Of a stretch of DNA of 64,000 nucleotides, positions 35,363 through 45,251 are shown one piece after another. The stretch is taken from the NCBI GenBank assembly GCA_902776945.1, contig CACYSH010000001.1:22882-86881 (forward strand), written 5' to 3'. The translations under genes and the position numbers were made by a program. The DNA is from an uncultured Ruminococcus sp. (lineage in GTDB: Bacteria > Bacillota > Clostridia > Oscillospirales > Ruminococcaceae). The notes beneath the pieces were generated by a model that searched no databases, was not told where the DNA came from, and saw only the letters and a list, made by a program, of their open reading frames with translations. Positions within the stretch are counted from its first letter, which is position 1; every line of letters begins with the position of its first letter.

Positions 35363-37486
35363 TTACTGAACGTTCCTGCTTTCCGCCGTGTCGTAGAAAT
35401 ATTCCTGCACGCAGAAATCGTCCTTGCCCGTGCGCAGCCGCTTATATGTGCCGTCGGGCAGCATGAGCCTCGCCTGCGCCGTGTCTTTCAGCAGGTCGTC
35501 AAAAATGCCGCTTATCCGCGCCTTGATGTCCGCGTCAAATATCGGCACGGCGACCTCCACACGCTTCAAGGTGTTGCGCGTCATGAAGTCCGCCGATGAA
35601 ATGTATATCCTGCGCTCGTCGGGCTTTTCGGCGCTGCCGAAGATGTAAATGCGCGAATGCTCCAGCAGTCTGCCGACTATGCTTACTATCCTGATATTGT
35701 CCGTATAGCCCTTTATTCCCGGCTTTAAGCAGCATATCCCGCGTATCACCATGTCGATCTTTACGCCCGCCTGCGAAGCCGCTATTAGCCGCTCCATGAT
35801 CTTTACGTCTGTCATGGAGTTCAGCTTTACGCCGATGTACGCAGGCTCGCCGTTTTTGGCTTTCTTTATCTCGCCGTCGATGCAGTCGATTATCCTGTTT
35901 TGCAGACAATGCGGCGCTACAAAAAGATTCTCCGATTCGGCGACCGTTTCGCCCATCATTATCTTGCGGATAACGTTGCTTGTTTCAACGCCGATGTCGC
36001 GGTTGGCGGTAATCAGCGAAAGATCGGTATACAGCCGCGCCGTTGATTCGTTGTAGTTGCCCGTGCCGATCTGCGTTATGTACTGCACCGATTTGCCGTT
36101 GCGGCGCGTTATCAGGCATATTTTGGAATGTACTTTCAGCCCGTCGATACCGTAGACCACGCGGCAGCCCGCCTGCTCCAGCTGCTTCGACCAGTTGATA
36201 TTGTTTTCCTCGTCGAAACGCGCTTTCAGCTCCACAAGTACGTCAACTTCCTTGCCGTTTTCCGCCGCGTCGGTAAGCGCCTGGATAACTTTGGAATGCG
36301 GCGCAAGGCGGTAAAGGGTCATCTGTATCGAAATTACGTTCTTGTCCGCCGCCGCCTGCTGCAAAAGATTCAGGAACGGCGTTATGGATTCATACGGATA
36401 ATGCAGCAGAACGTCCTTTTTAAGCACCTGCGGAATAACGTTTGTTTCCGAAAGACTGGGCGAGCGCTGCGGGGTGCGCGGCTTGTAGAAAAGCTCGGGG
36501 CGGTCGGCGAGAGCTTCCTTTATCGGCTTGATATAGTCGTCGGAAATAGGCGCTTTTGTGCGGAAAACCCAGTCCCGCCCGAGTTTCAGCAGGCTGCAAA
36601 GCTCCTCGACGACGGCTTCGGAAAGCTCACGCGAAAGTTCGAGCTTTACGGGCGCGAGCTTCTTGCGCATTTTGATGACCTCCGCAATATGCGAGCGGTA
36701 GTCAAGCTCTTCATCGTAAACGCGCTCTTCGTCAAGGTCGGTATTGCGGATAATGCGGATAAGCGATTTTTCAATGACCTTGTAGCCGTGGAAAATATCG
36801 GCAAAATAGTGCAGGATAACTTCATCGACGGGAACGACGGTCACGCCGCCCGTGCCTGACATACCTGTAAGCACGATCGAGCGCGGGAACATCGGCGAAA
36901 GCGACGGCACGATAGCAAAGCGCCGTTTGCCGTTTTTTGTCTCCAAAACCGCAAAGCCGTAGACCTCCTTATTTTTAAGGAACGGGAACGGCTGTTTTTT
37001 GCCGAGTATCGTCGGGAACAGCAGCGGGCGAATATCAGATTCGAACTTCATGCGGATATAATCGGATTCGCTGCGGGTAAGGTCGCGGAAACCCGAAAGG
37101 CGCAGTCCGTAATCGGCGACGCGCTCCATAATGTCGGCGTAAGCCTTGTCGCGGCGCTCGGAGAGCCTGACGACTTCGGGGCGTATCTCGTCGAGCTGTT
37201 CGCGGGGGCCCATTCCCGAGCGGCTGTCGATGCTTGCGCCGGGTACGAAAAGCGCGTCATGCAGACCGCCCACGCGCACCATGAAGAACTCGTCAAGGTT
37301 GCTGCGGAAGATCGAGACAAAGCCCAGCCGTTCAAGCAGGGGATTGTGCGGGTCTTCGGCTTCTTCGAGAACGCGCTCGTTGAAACTGAGCCATGAAAGC
37401 TCGCGGTTTAAGAAGCAGCGGTATTTATCGTCGGCGGCGGAAACCTTTACCGGAGCGCCTGAATTATTTGTTTTGGGATTGCTCAT
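35363..37486 (-). CDS. ppk1: Polyphosphate kinase 1
   Basis: 707 residues, normal PPK1 length. It polymerises the gamma phosphate of ATP into polyphosphate. N-terminal domain: FLNRELSWLSFNERVLEEA and FVSIFRSNLDEFFMVRVGGL. Catalytic part: HYPYESITPFLNLLQQAA (containing the first active-site His region), ALTDAAENGKEVDVLVELKARFDEENN, GCRVVYGIDGLKVHSKICLITRR with the autophosphorylated histidine in VHSK, and RIYIFGSAEKPDERRIYISSADFMTRNT. CTGGAGGTCATC precedes the ATG. Confidence 0.96.
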   Translation of the reverse strand: MSNPKTNNSGAPVKVSAADDKYRCFLNRELSWLSFNERVLEEAEDPHNPLLERLGFVSIFRSNLDEFFMVRVGGLHDALFVPGASIDSRSGMGPREQLDEIRPEVVRLSERRDKAYADIMERVADYGLRLSGFRDLTRSESDYIRMKFESDIRPLLFPTILGKKQPFPFLKNKEVYGFAVLETKNGKRRFAIVPSLSPMFPRSIVLTGMSGTGGVTVVPVDEVILHYFADIFHGYKVIEKSLIRIIRNTDLDEERVYDEELDYRSHIAEVIKMRKKLAPVKLELSRELSEAVVEELCSLLKLGRDWVFRTKAPISDDYIKPIKEALADRPELFYKPRTPQRSPSLSETNVIPQVLKKDVLLHYPYESITPFLNLLQQAAADKNVISIQMTLYRLAPHSKVIQALTDAAENGKEVDVLVELKARFDEENNINWSKQLEQAGCRVVYGIDGLKVHSKICLITRRNGKSVQYITQIGTGNYNESTARLYTDLSLITANRDIGVETSNVIRKIMMGETVAESENLFVAPHCLQNRIIDCIDGEIKKAKNGEPAYIGVKLNSMTDVKIMERLIAASQAGVKIDMVIRGICCLKPGIKGYTDNIRIVSIVGRLLEHSRIYIFGSAEKPDERRIYISSADFMTRNTLKRVEVAVPIFDADIKARISGIFDDLLKDTAQARLMLPDGTYKRLRTGKDDFCVQEYFYDTAESRNVQ

Positions 37487-37723
37487 GATGACCTCCAGAT
37501 GATCGCCGCACGGAGCTTGTTGAGAACATCTAAAAATTCCTGCACGGCGGAATAAATTTATATTTATTATATCAATAAAAAATCAAGATTTCATGAACAT
37601 ACTATATATTTTTCGTAAGAAATATATGGTAGGGAATATTCTTGGATCCGCAGGGGAAAATATTGCTCCTTACAGCGTAATATTTTATTTACGTTTTTTT
37701 TACATAAAACATCATTTTACCCA
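37487..37723. other. AT-rich leader region of ppk1 and tRNA-Pro
   Basis: Divergent intergenic region without a gene. It is AT-rich; no clear repeat family member. Confidence 0.4.
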
Positions 37724-37752
37724 TTGACAGACCCGGATTTATGTGATATAAT
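37724..37752 (+). promoter_or_regulatory. Promoter of tRNA-Pro
   Basis: TTGACA, 17-base spacer, TATAAT, 12 bases before the tRNA. Confidence 0.85.
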
Positions 37753-37764
37753 AATACTGTTGTT

Positions 37765-37837
37765 CGGGGTGTGGCGCAGGTGGTAGCGCGCTACCTTGGG
37801 GTGGTAGAGGCCGTGGGTTCAAGTCCCGTCACTCCGA
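37765..37837 (+). tRNA. tRNA-Pro (anticodon GGG)
   Basis: Acceptor arms CGGGGTG and CACTCCG pair over seven bases. D arm GCGC...GCGC, anticodon stem CTACC / GGTAG with loop TTGGGGT giving anticodon GGG, and TTCAAGT in the T loop. Discriminator A; CCA is not encoded. Own promoter and terminator. Confidence 0.95.
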
Positions 37838-37848
37838 CTAACGCAAAG

Positions 37849-37879
37849 CTCGCAGATTGAAAGGTCTGCGAGTTTTTTT
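37849..37879 (+). terminator. Terminator of tRNA-Pro
   Basis: Stem CTCGCAGA / TCTGCGAG, 8-base loop, followed by TTTTTTTG. Confidence 0.9.
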
Positions 37880-37904
37880 GTTTAATAAAGCCAACGACTA
37901 TCGC

Positions 37905-37966
37905 AAAGTGAGGGCAAACCAAAAGTCTTAGGAAGGGGTTGGCACGAACGAGTTCGTGCAGGGGCA
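37905..37966 (+). repeat. Family A repeat copy
   Basis: Starts CGCAAAGTGAGGGCAAACC, continues AAAAGTCTTAGGAAGGGG and the palindrome variant GCACGAACGAGTTCGTGC. Confidence 0.75.
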
Positions 37967-38035
37967 TTCGCAAGCTAATCGGAAAAAGAAAATTGAACGG
38001 TCAAAATTAAAATCGTGCCGACAAGCAAGCATCAC

Positions 38036-38068
38036 AAAAAAACGACCGTTTTTTCGGTCGTCTTTTTT
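38036..38068 (-). terminator. Terminator at the end of the nitrogenase-like operon
   Basis: Stem ACGACCG / CGGTCGT with A-rich left and T-rich right flanks, nine bases after the stop of the NifX-like gene; read on the minus strand it ends in a T run. Confidence 0.85.
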
Positions 38069-38076
38069 TATCTCTT

Positions 38077-38409
38077 TTATATCAGCTTATCGGCGATGAA
38101 CTTTTTCAGCACCGCGTCAATGCTGCCGTTCACCTCGAATACACGCACGCCCTTGCTGATAAGATACGCCGCCGCGCCTTCGCCGATCTTCTGCACAAGC
38201 ACCGCGCCGCAGTCCGAAAGCAGCTCGATTATCTTGTCAAAGCGTGTGGTGTCATGTCCGAGCTGGTGCTGACACGCCGCAACCGCGTCCCGCACTTCGA
38301 GAAAGGTATAGTCTGTCTCGCCCAGCTCGTACACGCGGAAAAACTTTGCGTGACCGAAATGCTCGTTTATCGTGAACCCGTCAGATGTGGCAATCGCTAT
38401 CTTTGCCAT
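38077..38409 (-). CDS. NifX/NafY-like cofactor-binding protein (distal)
   Basis: 110 residues of the dinitrogenase iron-molybdenum-cofactor family: MAKIAIATSDGFTINEHFGHAKFF, with the usual HFG motif, and DCGAVLVQKIGEGAAAYLISKGV. In nitrogenase systems such proteins hold NifB-type or finished cofactor. It also carries cysteines at VAACQHQLGH and LLSDCG. Last gene of the nitrogenase-like operon, but separated from nifK-like by a hairpin and repeats, so expression may be reduced. GCGAGG precedes the ATG. Confidence 0.85.
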   Translation of the reverse strand: MAKIAIATSDGFTINEHFGHAKFFRVYELGETDYTFLEVRDAVAACQHQLGHDTTRFDKIIELLSDCGAVLVQKIGEGAAAYLISKGVRVFEVNGSIDAVLKKFIADKLI

Positions 38410-38424
38410 ATTTATTTCCTCGCT

Positions 38425-38462
38425 TTCAAAAACATCTCCCGCCGCCTGACGGGAGATATGTT
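38425..38462 (-). terminator. Hairpin after the NifK-like gene
   Basis: On the minus strand, stem ATCTCCCG / CGGGAGAT and flanking AACAT/ATGTT followed by TTTTG. It may attenuate expression of the distal NifX-like gene. Confidence 0.6.
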
Positions 38463-38561
38463 TCTTTTCTTTGAATTACATAAATGCGGTTCTGCTCTTG
38501 TAGGGAATATGCTGACCTTCGCAAATTAAAATCGGCTTCTTGCTATTTCTCATGAGGCCTG

Positions 38562-38622
38562 AACCGCTCAGACTCTGGGGGCAACCCTTCCTAAGACTTT
38601 TGGTATGCCTTTGTTTTGCGCA
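38562..38622 (-). repeat. Family A repeat fragment
   Basis: Contains CCTTCCTAAGACTTTTGGTA and TGCCTTTGTTTTGCGC, the right half of family A. Confidence 0.65.
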
Positions 38623-38641
38623 AGTTGACGGCATTCATTTG

Positions 38642-39982
38642 TTATTTATATGTCGCCAATGCGGTATTGTAAATATCCTCAATTACCCGCAATCCGCCCG
38701 TATATCCTACATAATTTGTCGTCAGCACAATGCGGTACGGCGTGGGACAGGCAATCGAAAGGAAGTCCGCATTTATCTCCGCCGCAAGCTCCTTATCCCA
38801 GCCGCTGCCTAAAATAAGCCCTCTGCCCTTGTGCTTCAAGCCGCGGATAACGTCCTGCATAGCGCCCGCGTCGGGGTCGAAATATACGGGAATCTCGCGC
38901 TTGTCGGAGGTCGCCCTGATGTCCGCCGCTATCTGCTCCTGATACTTCGCGGGAACATTATCGACAATAAACTGCTCCTTCGGCACAAGCCCCGTTTCAT
39001 GCAGCAGGAACTTCGTCAAGCCCACTACATACCCCGCGTCATGCAGGATATGCACATAGCTCGGCAGACCGTAGCGGAACTCCAGCAGGAACGTTGCGAG
39101 GTTGTCAAGCTCCTCGTAATAAGCCTTTTCCTCCTCCGCGATGAATGCGCGGGCTTTCTTCTCGTCGATCTCCGCGCCCTGTTCAAGCGCAAATTCAAGC
39201 ACGCCGTTTAAGAATTTCGTGGTCTCGTTCGCGCCGATAGGCAGATAGCCGAACTTGTAAAAAGGCTGACCGTATCTGCGCTGTAAATTTTTAACTATCG
39301 GCTCGCCGTACCAGGGAGAAATGAACACATTAAAGTTCGCCTTCGGTATCGTCTGCCATTCCTTAACGCCGCCCGAATGCGGTCCGAAGAGAATGTTAGC
39401 CTTTAAGCCAAGCCCCGCCAGCAGGCGCTTGTACTCTTTCAGATTGCCTTTCCAGAACTGATCCTGATAGGGGATAGAAGCTATTACGTTCACAAGATTC
39501 TTTTCCGAACGCGCCGGGTTATCGTCCTCAAAGCGGCTTACATACTGGTCGATTATCGCGTTGACGACCGCCGAATGCGAAACGTAGTTATTGGACTTGA
39601 AGCCCGATGTTTCAACATGGACGATCGGTCTGTCTTCCTCGTAAAGAAATTCGTCGGTAACGCTTGCCACATCGTCGCCCACGATACCCGCCGTGCAGCC
39701 CGTAACGACTACCTGCAAATCGGTATCAAGCACCTTGTAGGTGTTCTTTATAATATTGCGGAGCCTGTCGGTGCCGCCGAAAACTACCTCTTTCTCGCTG
39801 AAATTGGTGCAGGGCGCAGTCTCGCCGCCCGCGTAGCCCGCCGAGCGCTCAAAAAAGCCTTTTATCATAACGCCGCAGCCGGGTCCCGAATGAAGTATCG
39901 GCACGGCGCGGGGAATAGCTACCACCGTCTGCAAAGCGCCGATAGCGCAGGTGTAGCGCTCCTGTTCAATCAATCCTGCCAT
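38642..39982 (-). CDS. NifK-like nitrogenase component 1 beta subunit homologue
   Basis: 446 residues. P-cluster cysteines of NifK are kept: Cys12 (RYTCAIGALQ), Cys36 (HSGPGCGVM) and Cys96 (VTGCTAGIVGDDV), with the same spacing as in NifK (24 and 60 residues here). The N-terminal extension of true NifK is absent. An extra cysteine (APCTNFSEKEVVFGG) lies in the position of the second motif of this family, and GSGWDKELA closes the C-terminal part. With the NifD-like and NifH-like products it should form a two-component reductase. AAAGGAG precedes the ATG. Not true nitrogenase: sequence is shorter and NifE/N are missing. Confidence 0.9.
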   Translation of the reverse strand: MAGLIEQERYTCAIGALQTVVAIPRAVPILHSGPGCGVMIKGFFERSAGYAGGETAPCTNFSEKEVVFGGTDRLRNIIKNTYKVLDTDLQVVVTGCTAGIVGDDVASVTDEFLYEEDRPIVHVETSGFKSNNYVSHSAVVNAIIDQYVSRFEDDNPARSEKNLVNVIASIPYQDQFWKGNLKEYKRLLAGLGLKANILFGPHSGGVKEWQTIPKANFNVFISPWYGEPIVKNLQRRYGQPFYKFGYLPIGANETTKFLNGVLEFALEQGAEIDEKKARAFIAEEEKAYYEELDNLATFLLEFRYGLPSYVHILHDAGYVVGLTKFLLHETGLVPKEQFIVDNVPAKYQEQIAADIRATSDKREIPVYFDPDAGAMQDVIRGLKHKGRGLILGSGWDKELAAEINADFLSIACPTPYRIVLTTNYVGYTGGLRVIEDIYNTALATYK

Positions 39983-40013
39983 AAAAACAATTCTCCTTTA
40001 TAATGACAACTTT

Positions 40014-40168
40014 GTAAAAAGTGAATAGTGTATAGTGATTGCACCAACTTCGTTGGTGCCGTGAAAAGTTATGGTGTCCGCTAATGTGAGAAATATTAGT
40101 GCGGGGCGCAGCCTCCGCATAATATGCGCCGCAGGCGCACCTTAACTATTCACTATTCACTTTTAACT
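40014..40168. repeat. Family C element between nifK-like and nifD-like
   Basis: Left end GTGAATAGTGTATAGTG, right end CCTTAACTATTCACTATTC. The inside carries hairpins (CACCAACTTCGTTGGTG, GCGCCGCAGGCGC). It fills the gap between the two genes almost completely. Confidence 0.8.
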
Positions 40169-41634
40169 TATTTTCCAAGAAATGTGTAGGGTTCCTGTTC
40201 GAGCCACCACTTTGTGTAGGGGTTGGACGAGTGCTTCGCAAGGTTCTTTACGAACTCGTCGTTTTCTATCGTTTCGAGGATTCTCTCGCCGTAATTTACA
40301 AGCCCTTCGTAGCCCATGCCGAAATGTTCGTCGCCGATTAGCAGCGAGGGTATGCCGAGCTTCGCGCCCCACAGGGTCATGCCGCCGTGCCGCGCAAGAA
40401 GTATATCGGGCTTTATGCGGTTAAGCACATTCACCAGCTCAAATTCCTGCTTGTTGCAGACGTTGTAGTTCGGTACGTCGCCGTAGTCCTCTACTGTGTG
40501 GCGGAGCGTGTCGGAGCGTTCGTCCTCGTTGTCGTACTGCTGGTCGTGGTGGAAGATCGCCGCACCCTGCGGCTCCATGCCAAGCTCTTTAAGCAGTGCA
40601 AGCAGCGAATGTCCGTGCGACGCGCCCGCCGTAACGTAGGCGGTCTTGCCTTTCAGCTTTTCGCGCAGGGCTTCTATCTTCGGCAGATATTCCGCCTTTT
40701 TGCGGGCGAGTAAATCCTCTGCCTCTTTTTCCTTGCCGAGAATTTGCCCCAGCTCGCGGAACCAGCGGTCGGTCTGCGCTATGCCATAAGGGGGAGAATT
40801 GCGTATCTCCGGTACGCCGAAGCTCTGCTCCAGCGCCGCGCCGAGATAGCTGCCGAGCGTGGAGCAAGCCTGCACGGTCAGCGCCGCTTCGCTCGAATAG
40901 CTAAGACTATCCACCGTCGAGAAGGGCGTGATGTAATTCGGCTCGTAACCCAGTTCGCCGAACCATTCGCGGAAAATATCGCTGCCCCAGAAGTTTATAA
41001 CGTTTATGATATTGCGCTTTTGTCTTGCGGGCTTGATTATCTTTCGTGCAATGCCGTGATAGCCCGCGTCAAAGCCCGATGTCCACATCTTCGAGCGGAA
41101 ACCCTCGCAGAACACCGCCACAACCGGGATTCCAAGCTCCTTTTCGGCGGCGTTGGTAACGCTTTCAACGTCGTCGCCGATAATGCCCGCCGCGCAGGTC
41201 GTGATAACGAATATCGCCTTCGGCTTTGCGCGTTTAAATACCTCGCGGATAGCGGCTTCGAGCTTTTTGCCGCCGCCGTAAATGGTGTCTTTTTCCTCTA
41301 AGTTGGTCGAAAAAATCTTGCGCTGTGTGGGGTGGTCGAGCTGCCGCAGATAGGCGTTTACCCTGTATGTAAAAGCGAACTCATGCAGGCAGGTAGAGCA
41401 GCCGACGGGACCGTGCGAGATTATCGCCGCGTCCTGAATAAGCGTAAGCGTACAGGCGGCGTTGGACGTTCCGCAGCCTAAGCACTGGCTGAACGAGCGG
41501 TTTTTGTCCTTTAGCTTTCCGCACCCGGAGCAGGCGGAAACAAGCTCCTTGGCAGTCCCCTGAAAGCCCGTTATCGAGCCTAAGCGTATCTCGCGTATCT
41601 CGACTTCGGGTATATCCAAATTAACTTTACTCAT
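40168..41634 (-). CDS. NifD-like nitrogenase component 1 alpha subunit homologue
   Basis: 488 residues. Cysteines Cys54, Cys79 (ISHGPVGCS) and Cys147 (ITTCAAGIIGDDVESV) match the P-cluster ligands of NifD. Cys257 in VQACSTLGSYLGAALEQSFG aligns with the FeMo-cofactor ligand Cys275, and His437 (GDEHFGMGYEG) lies near the region of the cofactor-binding His. Additional cysteines at 35, 38, 51, 61 and 82 are not in true NifD and could bind another cluster. The enzyme is thus expected to hold a NifB-derived cofactor, unlike protochlorophyllide or F430 reductases. GAGGAG precedes the ATG. Confidence 0.9.
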   Translation of the reverse strand: MSKVNLDIPEVEIREIRLGSITGFQGTAKELVSACSGCGKLKDKNRSFSQCLGCGTSNAACTLTLIQDAAIISHGPVGCSTCLHEFAFTYRVNAYLRQLDHPTQRKIFSTNLEEKDTIYGGGKKLEAAIREVFKRAKPKAIFVITTCAAGIIGDDVESVTNAAEKELGIPVVAVFCEGFRSKMWTSGFDAGYHGIARKIIKPARQKRNIINVINFWGSDIFREWFGELGYEPNYITPFSTVDSLSYSSEAALTVQACSTLGSYLGAALEQSFGVPEIRNSPPYGIAQTDRWFRELGQILGKEKEAEDLLARKKAEYLPKIEALREKLKGKTAYVTAGASHGHSLLALLKELGMEPQGAAIFHHDQQYDNEDERSDTLRHTVEDYGDVPNYNVCNKQEFELVNVLNRIKPDILLARHGGMTLWGAKLGIPSLLIGDEHFGMGYEGLVNYGERILETIENDEFVKNLAKHSSNPYTKWWLEQEPYTFLGK

Positions 41635-41657
41635 ATTTAATCTCCTCGTTATTGAAA

Positions 41658-41882
41658 TAGTGTAGAGTGAATAGTGAATAGTGAATAGTTAAGGTGTCCG
41701 CTTCGCGGACGATATTATGCGGACGCAGGCACGAGCTTTGCTCGTGCAAGCGCCGCAAAAAAGTTGTTGCTCAAAAGGGATAATCAGTGCGCGGCGAAGC
41801 CGGCGCATAATACGCGCCGCCTGCATGAACGAGTTCATGCCTGCTCCTTAACTATTCACTATTAACTATTCACTATTAACTT
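41658..41882. repeat. Family C element between nifD-like and nifH-like
   Basis: Begins AGAGTGAATAGTGAATAG and ends CCTTAACTATTCACTATTAA with a nested repeat of the right end. Internal hairpins include GTCCGCTTCGCGGAC and GCACGAGCTTTGCTCGTGC. Confidence 0.82.
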
Positions 41883-41884
41883 TT

Positions 41885-42748
<864 letters not shown>

Positions 42749-42796
42749 TTACCTCTTTCATATTTATTGTAATTATTTTTATTGCTGTATAGCAAA

Positions 42797-43027
42797 AGTG
42801 AATAGTGTACAGTGAATAGTGTATAGTGTATAGTGAATAGTTAAGGTATCGCCTTGCGGCGATGCTGCGCGGCGATGACATGAACAAGTTCATGCAGCCG
42901 CGCATTGATTCGTTGAGCTCGTCAGTTTTGAGCCAAAAGTATGTAGTGAATATGATGCGGAGCGAAGCGAACGCAATAACGCGCCGCAGGCGCACCTTAA
43001 CTATTCACTATTAACTATTCACTTTTT
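42797..43027. repeat. Family C element between nifH-like and nifB-like
   Basis: Left end AAGTGAATAGTGTACAGTG, right end CCTTAACTATTCACTATTAA. Internal palindromes include ATGAACAAGTTCAT and GCGCCGCAGGCGC. The third successive gap of the operon filled by this family. Confidence 0.82.
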
Positions 43028-43040
43028 TAGCCTTTTGGTT

Positions 43041-43922
43041 TTATCCGTGCGAAAATGTATCCTTGCGGGACAGCCTTTGCAGGTCTATATAAATCTGCTC
43101 GCCGTAATCCTTCCCGCCCGGTATTCCTACCGCGTCAGCCCGGCACCGCTGACAATGCCTGAATACGTCTATATATTTCGACGCTTTCAAAATAGCCCTT
43201 TCAAGCTCCATGCAGTCAGGCTCCCGACTGTCTTTCAGCTTATGATTCGGTATCAGCGGGATAATGTTGTAAATGTCCGCCCCCGCTTCCGCGACCGTCC
43301 GCGCCACTTCCTCGATATGCTCGCCGTTAATATCGGGAACAAACACCGTGTTGACTTTGAGCGTTGTCCCCGATTCGCTTATCAGCCTTATGCCTTTGAG
43401 CTGCTGCTCAATAAGTATCTCAGCCGCTTCGATACCTGTGTAATGCCTGCCGTGCCACACAATGCCGTCGTTTAACTGCGCTTCTATCGCGGGGTCAACG
43501 GCGTTCACGGTGACGGTCAGCGAATCTATCCCGACCTCGATTATCTCCTGCGCCTTCTCGGCAAGCAGCAGACCGTTCGTACTCATGCACTTTATAAGCT
43601 GCGGAAATTCCTGCTTTATCAGCCTGAACGTTTCCAGCGCGTAGGGGCTGGCTAACGTGTCGCCGGGCCCCGCAATGCCCGCAACGTGTATCTCGGGACA
43701 GACCTCCAAAGCTCTGCGTATCGCGTCAAGCGCTTCGTGCGGAGTTATGACCGTCCTGCTCACGCCGGGTCGCACCTCGTAGCTGTTGAAGCTCCTCTCG
43801 CAGAAACGGCACTCTATATTGCAGCTCGGACTTATCGGAAGATGGATCCGCCCGTTATTGCTTTTTTCGCCCCGCGCAAAGCAGGGGTGTTTTGTCGTTA
43901 ATTCCTCGTATGAGACCGCCAT
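43041..43922 (-). CDS. NifB-like radical SAM cofactor-assembly protein
   Basis: 293 residues. Radical SAM motif CNIECRFC (Cys34, Cys38, Cys41), followed by HVAGIAGPGDTLASP, LCMSTNG-type KCMSTNGLLL, TVTVNAVDP and IPLIPNH, all characteristic of NifB, which builds the carbide-centred Fe8S9C NifB-co. A C-terminal CQRC pair is also typical. There is no fused NifX domain, as in archaeal-type NifB. ATG at 43922 is chosen because GGGAGGCGG lies nine bases upstream. It overlaps the NifX-like gene by 25 bases. Confidence 0.92.
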   Translation of the reverse strand: MAVSYEELTTKHPCFARGEKSNNGRIHLPISPSCNIECRFCERSFNSYEVRPGVSRTVITPHEALDAIRRALEVCPEIHVAGIAGPGDTLASPYALETFRLIKQEFPQLIKCMSTNGLLLAEKAQEIIEVGIDSLTVTVNAVDPAIEAQLNDGIVWHGRHYTGIEAAEILIEQQLKGIRLISESGTTLKVNTVFVPDINGEHIEEVARTVAEAGADIYNIIPLIPNHKLKDSREPDCMELERAILKASKYIDVFRHCQRCRADAVGIPGGKDYGEQIYIDLQRLSRKDTFSHG

Positions 43923-44269
43923 TTGTCCGCCTCCCATTGTTTTTCTTCCAGTAGCAGACAAAGCGCCTGCTCTATGTCAAGCGGTATCTGATACGCCGCT
44001 TTGCCATGCTCTCTTATGAACTGTAACGCGCCGGGACCTATCCTCTGCGCGACTATCGCCGAAACGTCCGAAAGCGTTTCTATCACCGCGTCGAATTTTG
44101 ATATGCTGTGCGTTCCGCCGTCGCACGGCGGAAGAGCATCGCGGCTCTCCAAAAGCTCGCATTCCTCTTTTTCGGTATCGAGCTTTGCTATGTAGAACTT
44201 GTCCGCCGCGCCGAAATGCCTGTCGATACGCACGCCGTCCGAGCTTGCAAATGCTATCCTGTAAATCAC
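43898..44269 (-). CDS. NifX/NafY-like cofactor-binding protein (proximal)
   Basis: 123 residues of the dinitrogenase iron-molybdenum-cofactor family: IAFASSDGVRIDRHFGAADKF with HFG, and VSAIVAQRIGPGALQFI. Probably carries NifB-co from the adjoining NifB-like enzyme. GTG start preceded by CGGAG. The 3' end overlaps nifB-like, so the two are translationally coupled. Confidence 0.87.
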   Translation of the reverse strand: MIYRIAFASSDGVRIDRHFGAADKFYIAKLDTEKEECELLESRDALPPCDGGTHSISKFDAVIETLSDVSAIVAQRIGPGALQFIREHGKAAYQIPLDIEQALCLLLEEKQWEADKWRSHTRN

Positions 44270-44316
44270 AATTTTTCTCCGTTATTCAATTTACTCCCGC
44301 AAATCTACATGGTTTC

Positions 44317-44344
44317 GCAAAACTATAAATGCGTTCATTTATAG
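44317..44344 (-). terminator. AT-rich hairpin after the cysteine-synthase-like gene
   Basis: CTATAAATG / CATTTATAG stem of nine pairs with a 4-base loop directly after the stop, followed on the minus strand by TTTTG. Weak; might partially separate the sulfur genes from the nitrogenase-like genes. Confidence 0.45.
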
Positions 44345-45250
44345 TTATTCAAATAATCCCGTGCTGAAATATCTGTCGCCTCTGTCGGGGAAAACTACCA
44401 CTATATTTCCCTTGTCGATCGTCTTGGCGAGCTTTAACGCCGCCGCCATAGCCGCCCCCGATGACGAACCCGCTATAATGCCCTCGTTCCGTGCAAGCAG
44501 CTTTACCGTCGCAAACGCTTCCTCATCATTGACCTTTATTACTTTATCAACAAGCGTGATGTCCATAGTGTCGGGGATAAAGTCGTTGCCGATGCCCTCG
44601 ATATTGTAATCGAAGTGTTCGCCGCCGCCAATGGTCGAGCCTTCGGGGTCGGCAAGGACTCCCTGAGTGTTTCCGTGTTCTTTTAAATACCTCACGATAC
44701 CTGTATAAGTTCCGCCGCTGCCCGCGCCCGCAACAAGATAGTCTATATCGCCTTTCAAATCCTCATATATCTCTTTGCCTGTGCCTTCGTAATGCGCGAG
44801 GGGGTTGTTCGGGTTCTTGAACTGCTCCAGCGATACCGAACCGGGTATCTGCGTTTTAAGCTCTTCGGCTTTGCGCACCGCGCCGAGCATACCCTCCGAG
44901 CGGGGAGTGTTTATGACCTCCGCGCCGAGCGCCCGCATGAGCGCCTGTTTCTCTGCGGAGAATTTTGTCGGGACGGTGAATATCACTCTGTAACCTCTGC
45001 CGAGTGCTGCGAACGCTATCCCCAGTCCCGTATTGCCTGCGGTGGCTTCAATTATCGTGCCGCCTTTTTTTAGCCTGCCCTCTTTTTCGGCTGCCCTGAC
45101 CATATACTCGCCGATACGGTCTTTAACGCTCCCGGAGGGGTTGTACATTTCGAGCTTTGCATATATATTAACGTCGGGGGAGACCCCCATATTTGTAAGG
45201 CGCACAAGGGGCGTATGTCCGATAAGCGCGTGCATATTTTCGTAAAGCAT
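44345..45250 (-). CDS. Cysteine synthase / MccA-like cystathionine beta-synthase
   Basis: 301 residues, PLP fold type II. PLP lysine in NPSGSVKDRIGEY, phosphate-binding EATAGNTGLGIAFAA, VAGAGSGGTYTGI and GSSSGAAMAAAL. The EATAGNTG form, instead of EPTSGNTG of CysK, is found in O-acetylserine-dependent cystathionine beta-synthases such as MccA of Bacillus subtilis. The preceding gene encodes a cystathionine lyase/synthase like MccB, so the pair can convert homocysteine to cysteine, or make cysteine from sulfide. It starts two bases after the upstream stop. Confidence 0.9.
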   Translation of the reverse strand: MLYENMHALIGHTPLVRLTNMGVSPDVNIYAKLEMYNPSGSVKDRIGEYMVRAAEKEGRLKKGGTIIEATAGNTGLGIAFAALGRGYRVIFTVPTKFSAEKQALMRALGAEVINTPRSEGMLGAVRKAEELKTQIPGSVSLEQFKNPNNPLAHYEGTGKEIYEDLKGDIDYLVAGAGSGGTYTGIVRYLKEHGNTQGVLADPEGSTIGGGEHFDYNIEGIGNDFIPDTMDITLVDKVIKVNDEEAFATVKLLARNEGIIAGSSSGAAMAAALKLAKTIDKGNIVVVFPDRGDRYFSTGLFE

Positions 45251-45251
45251 T

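Noticed and set aside
37791-37973. Short open frame overlapping tRNA-Pro
   Set aside because: It covers the tRNA, its terminator and a family A repeat; no start site or protein motif.
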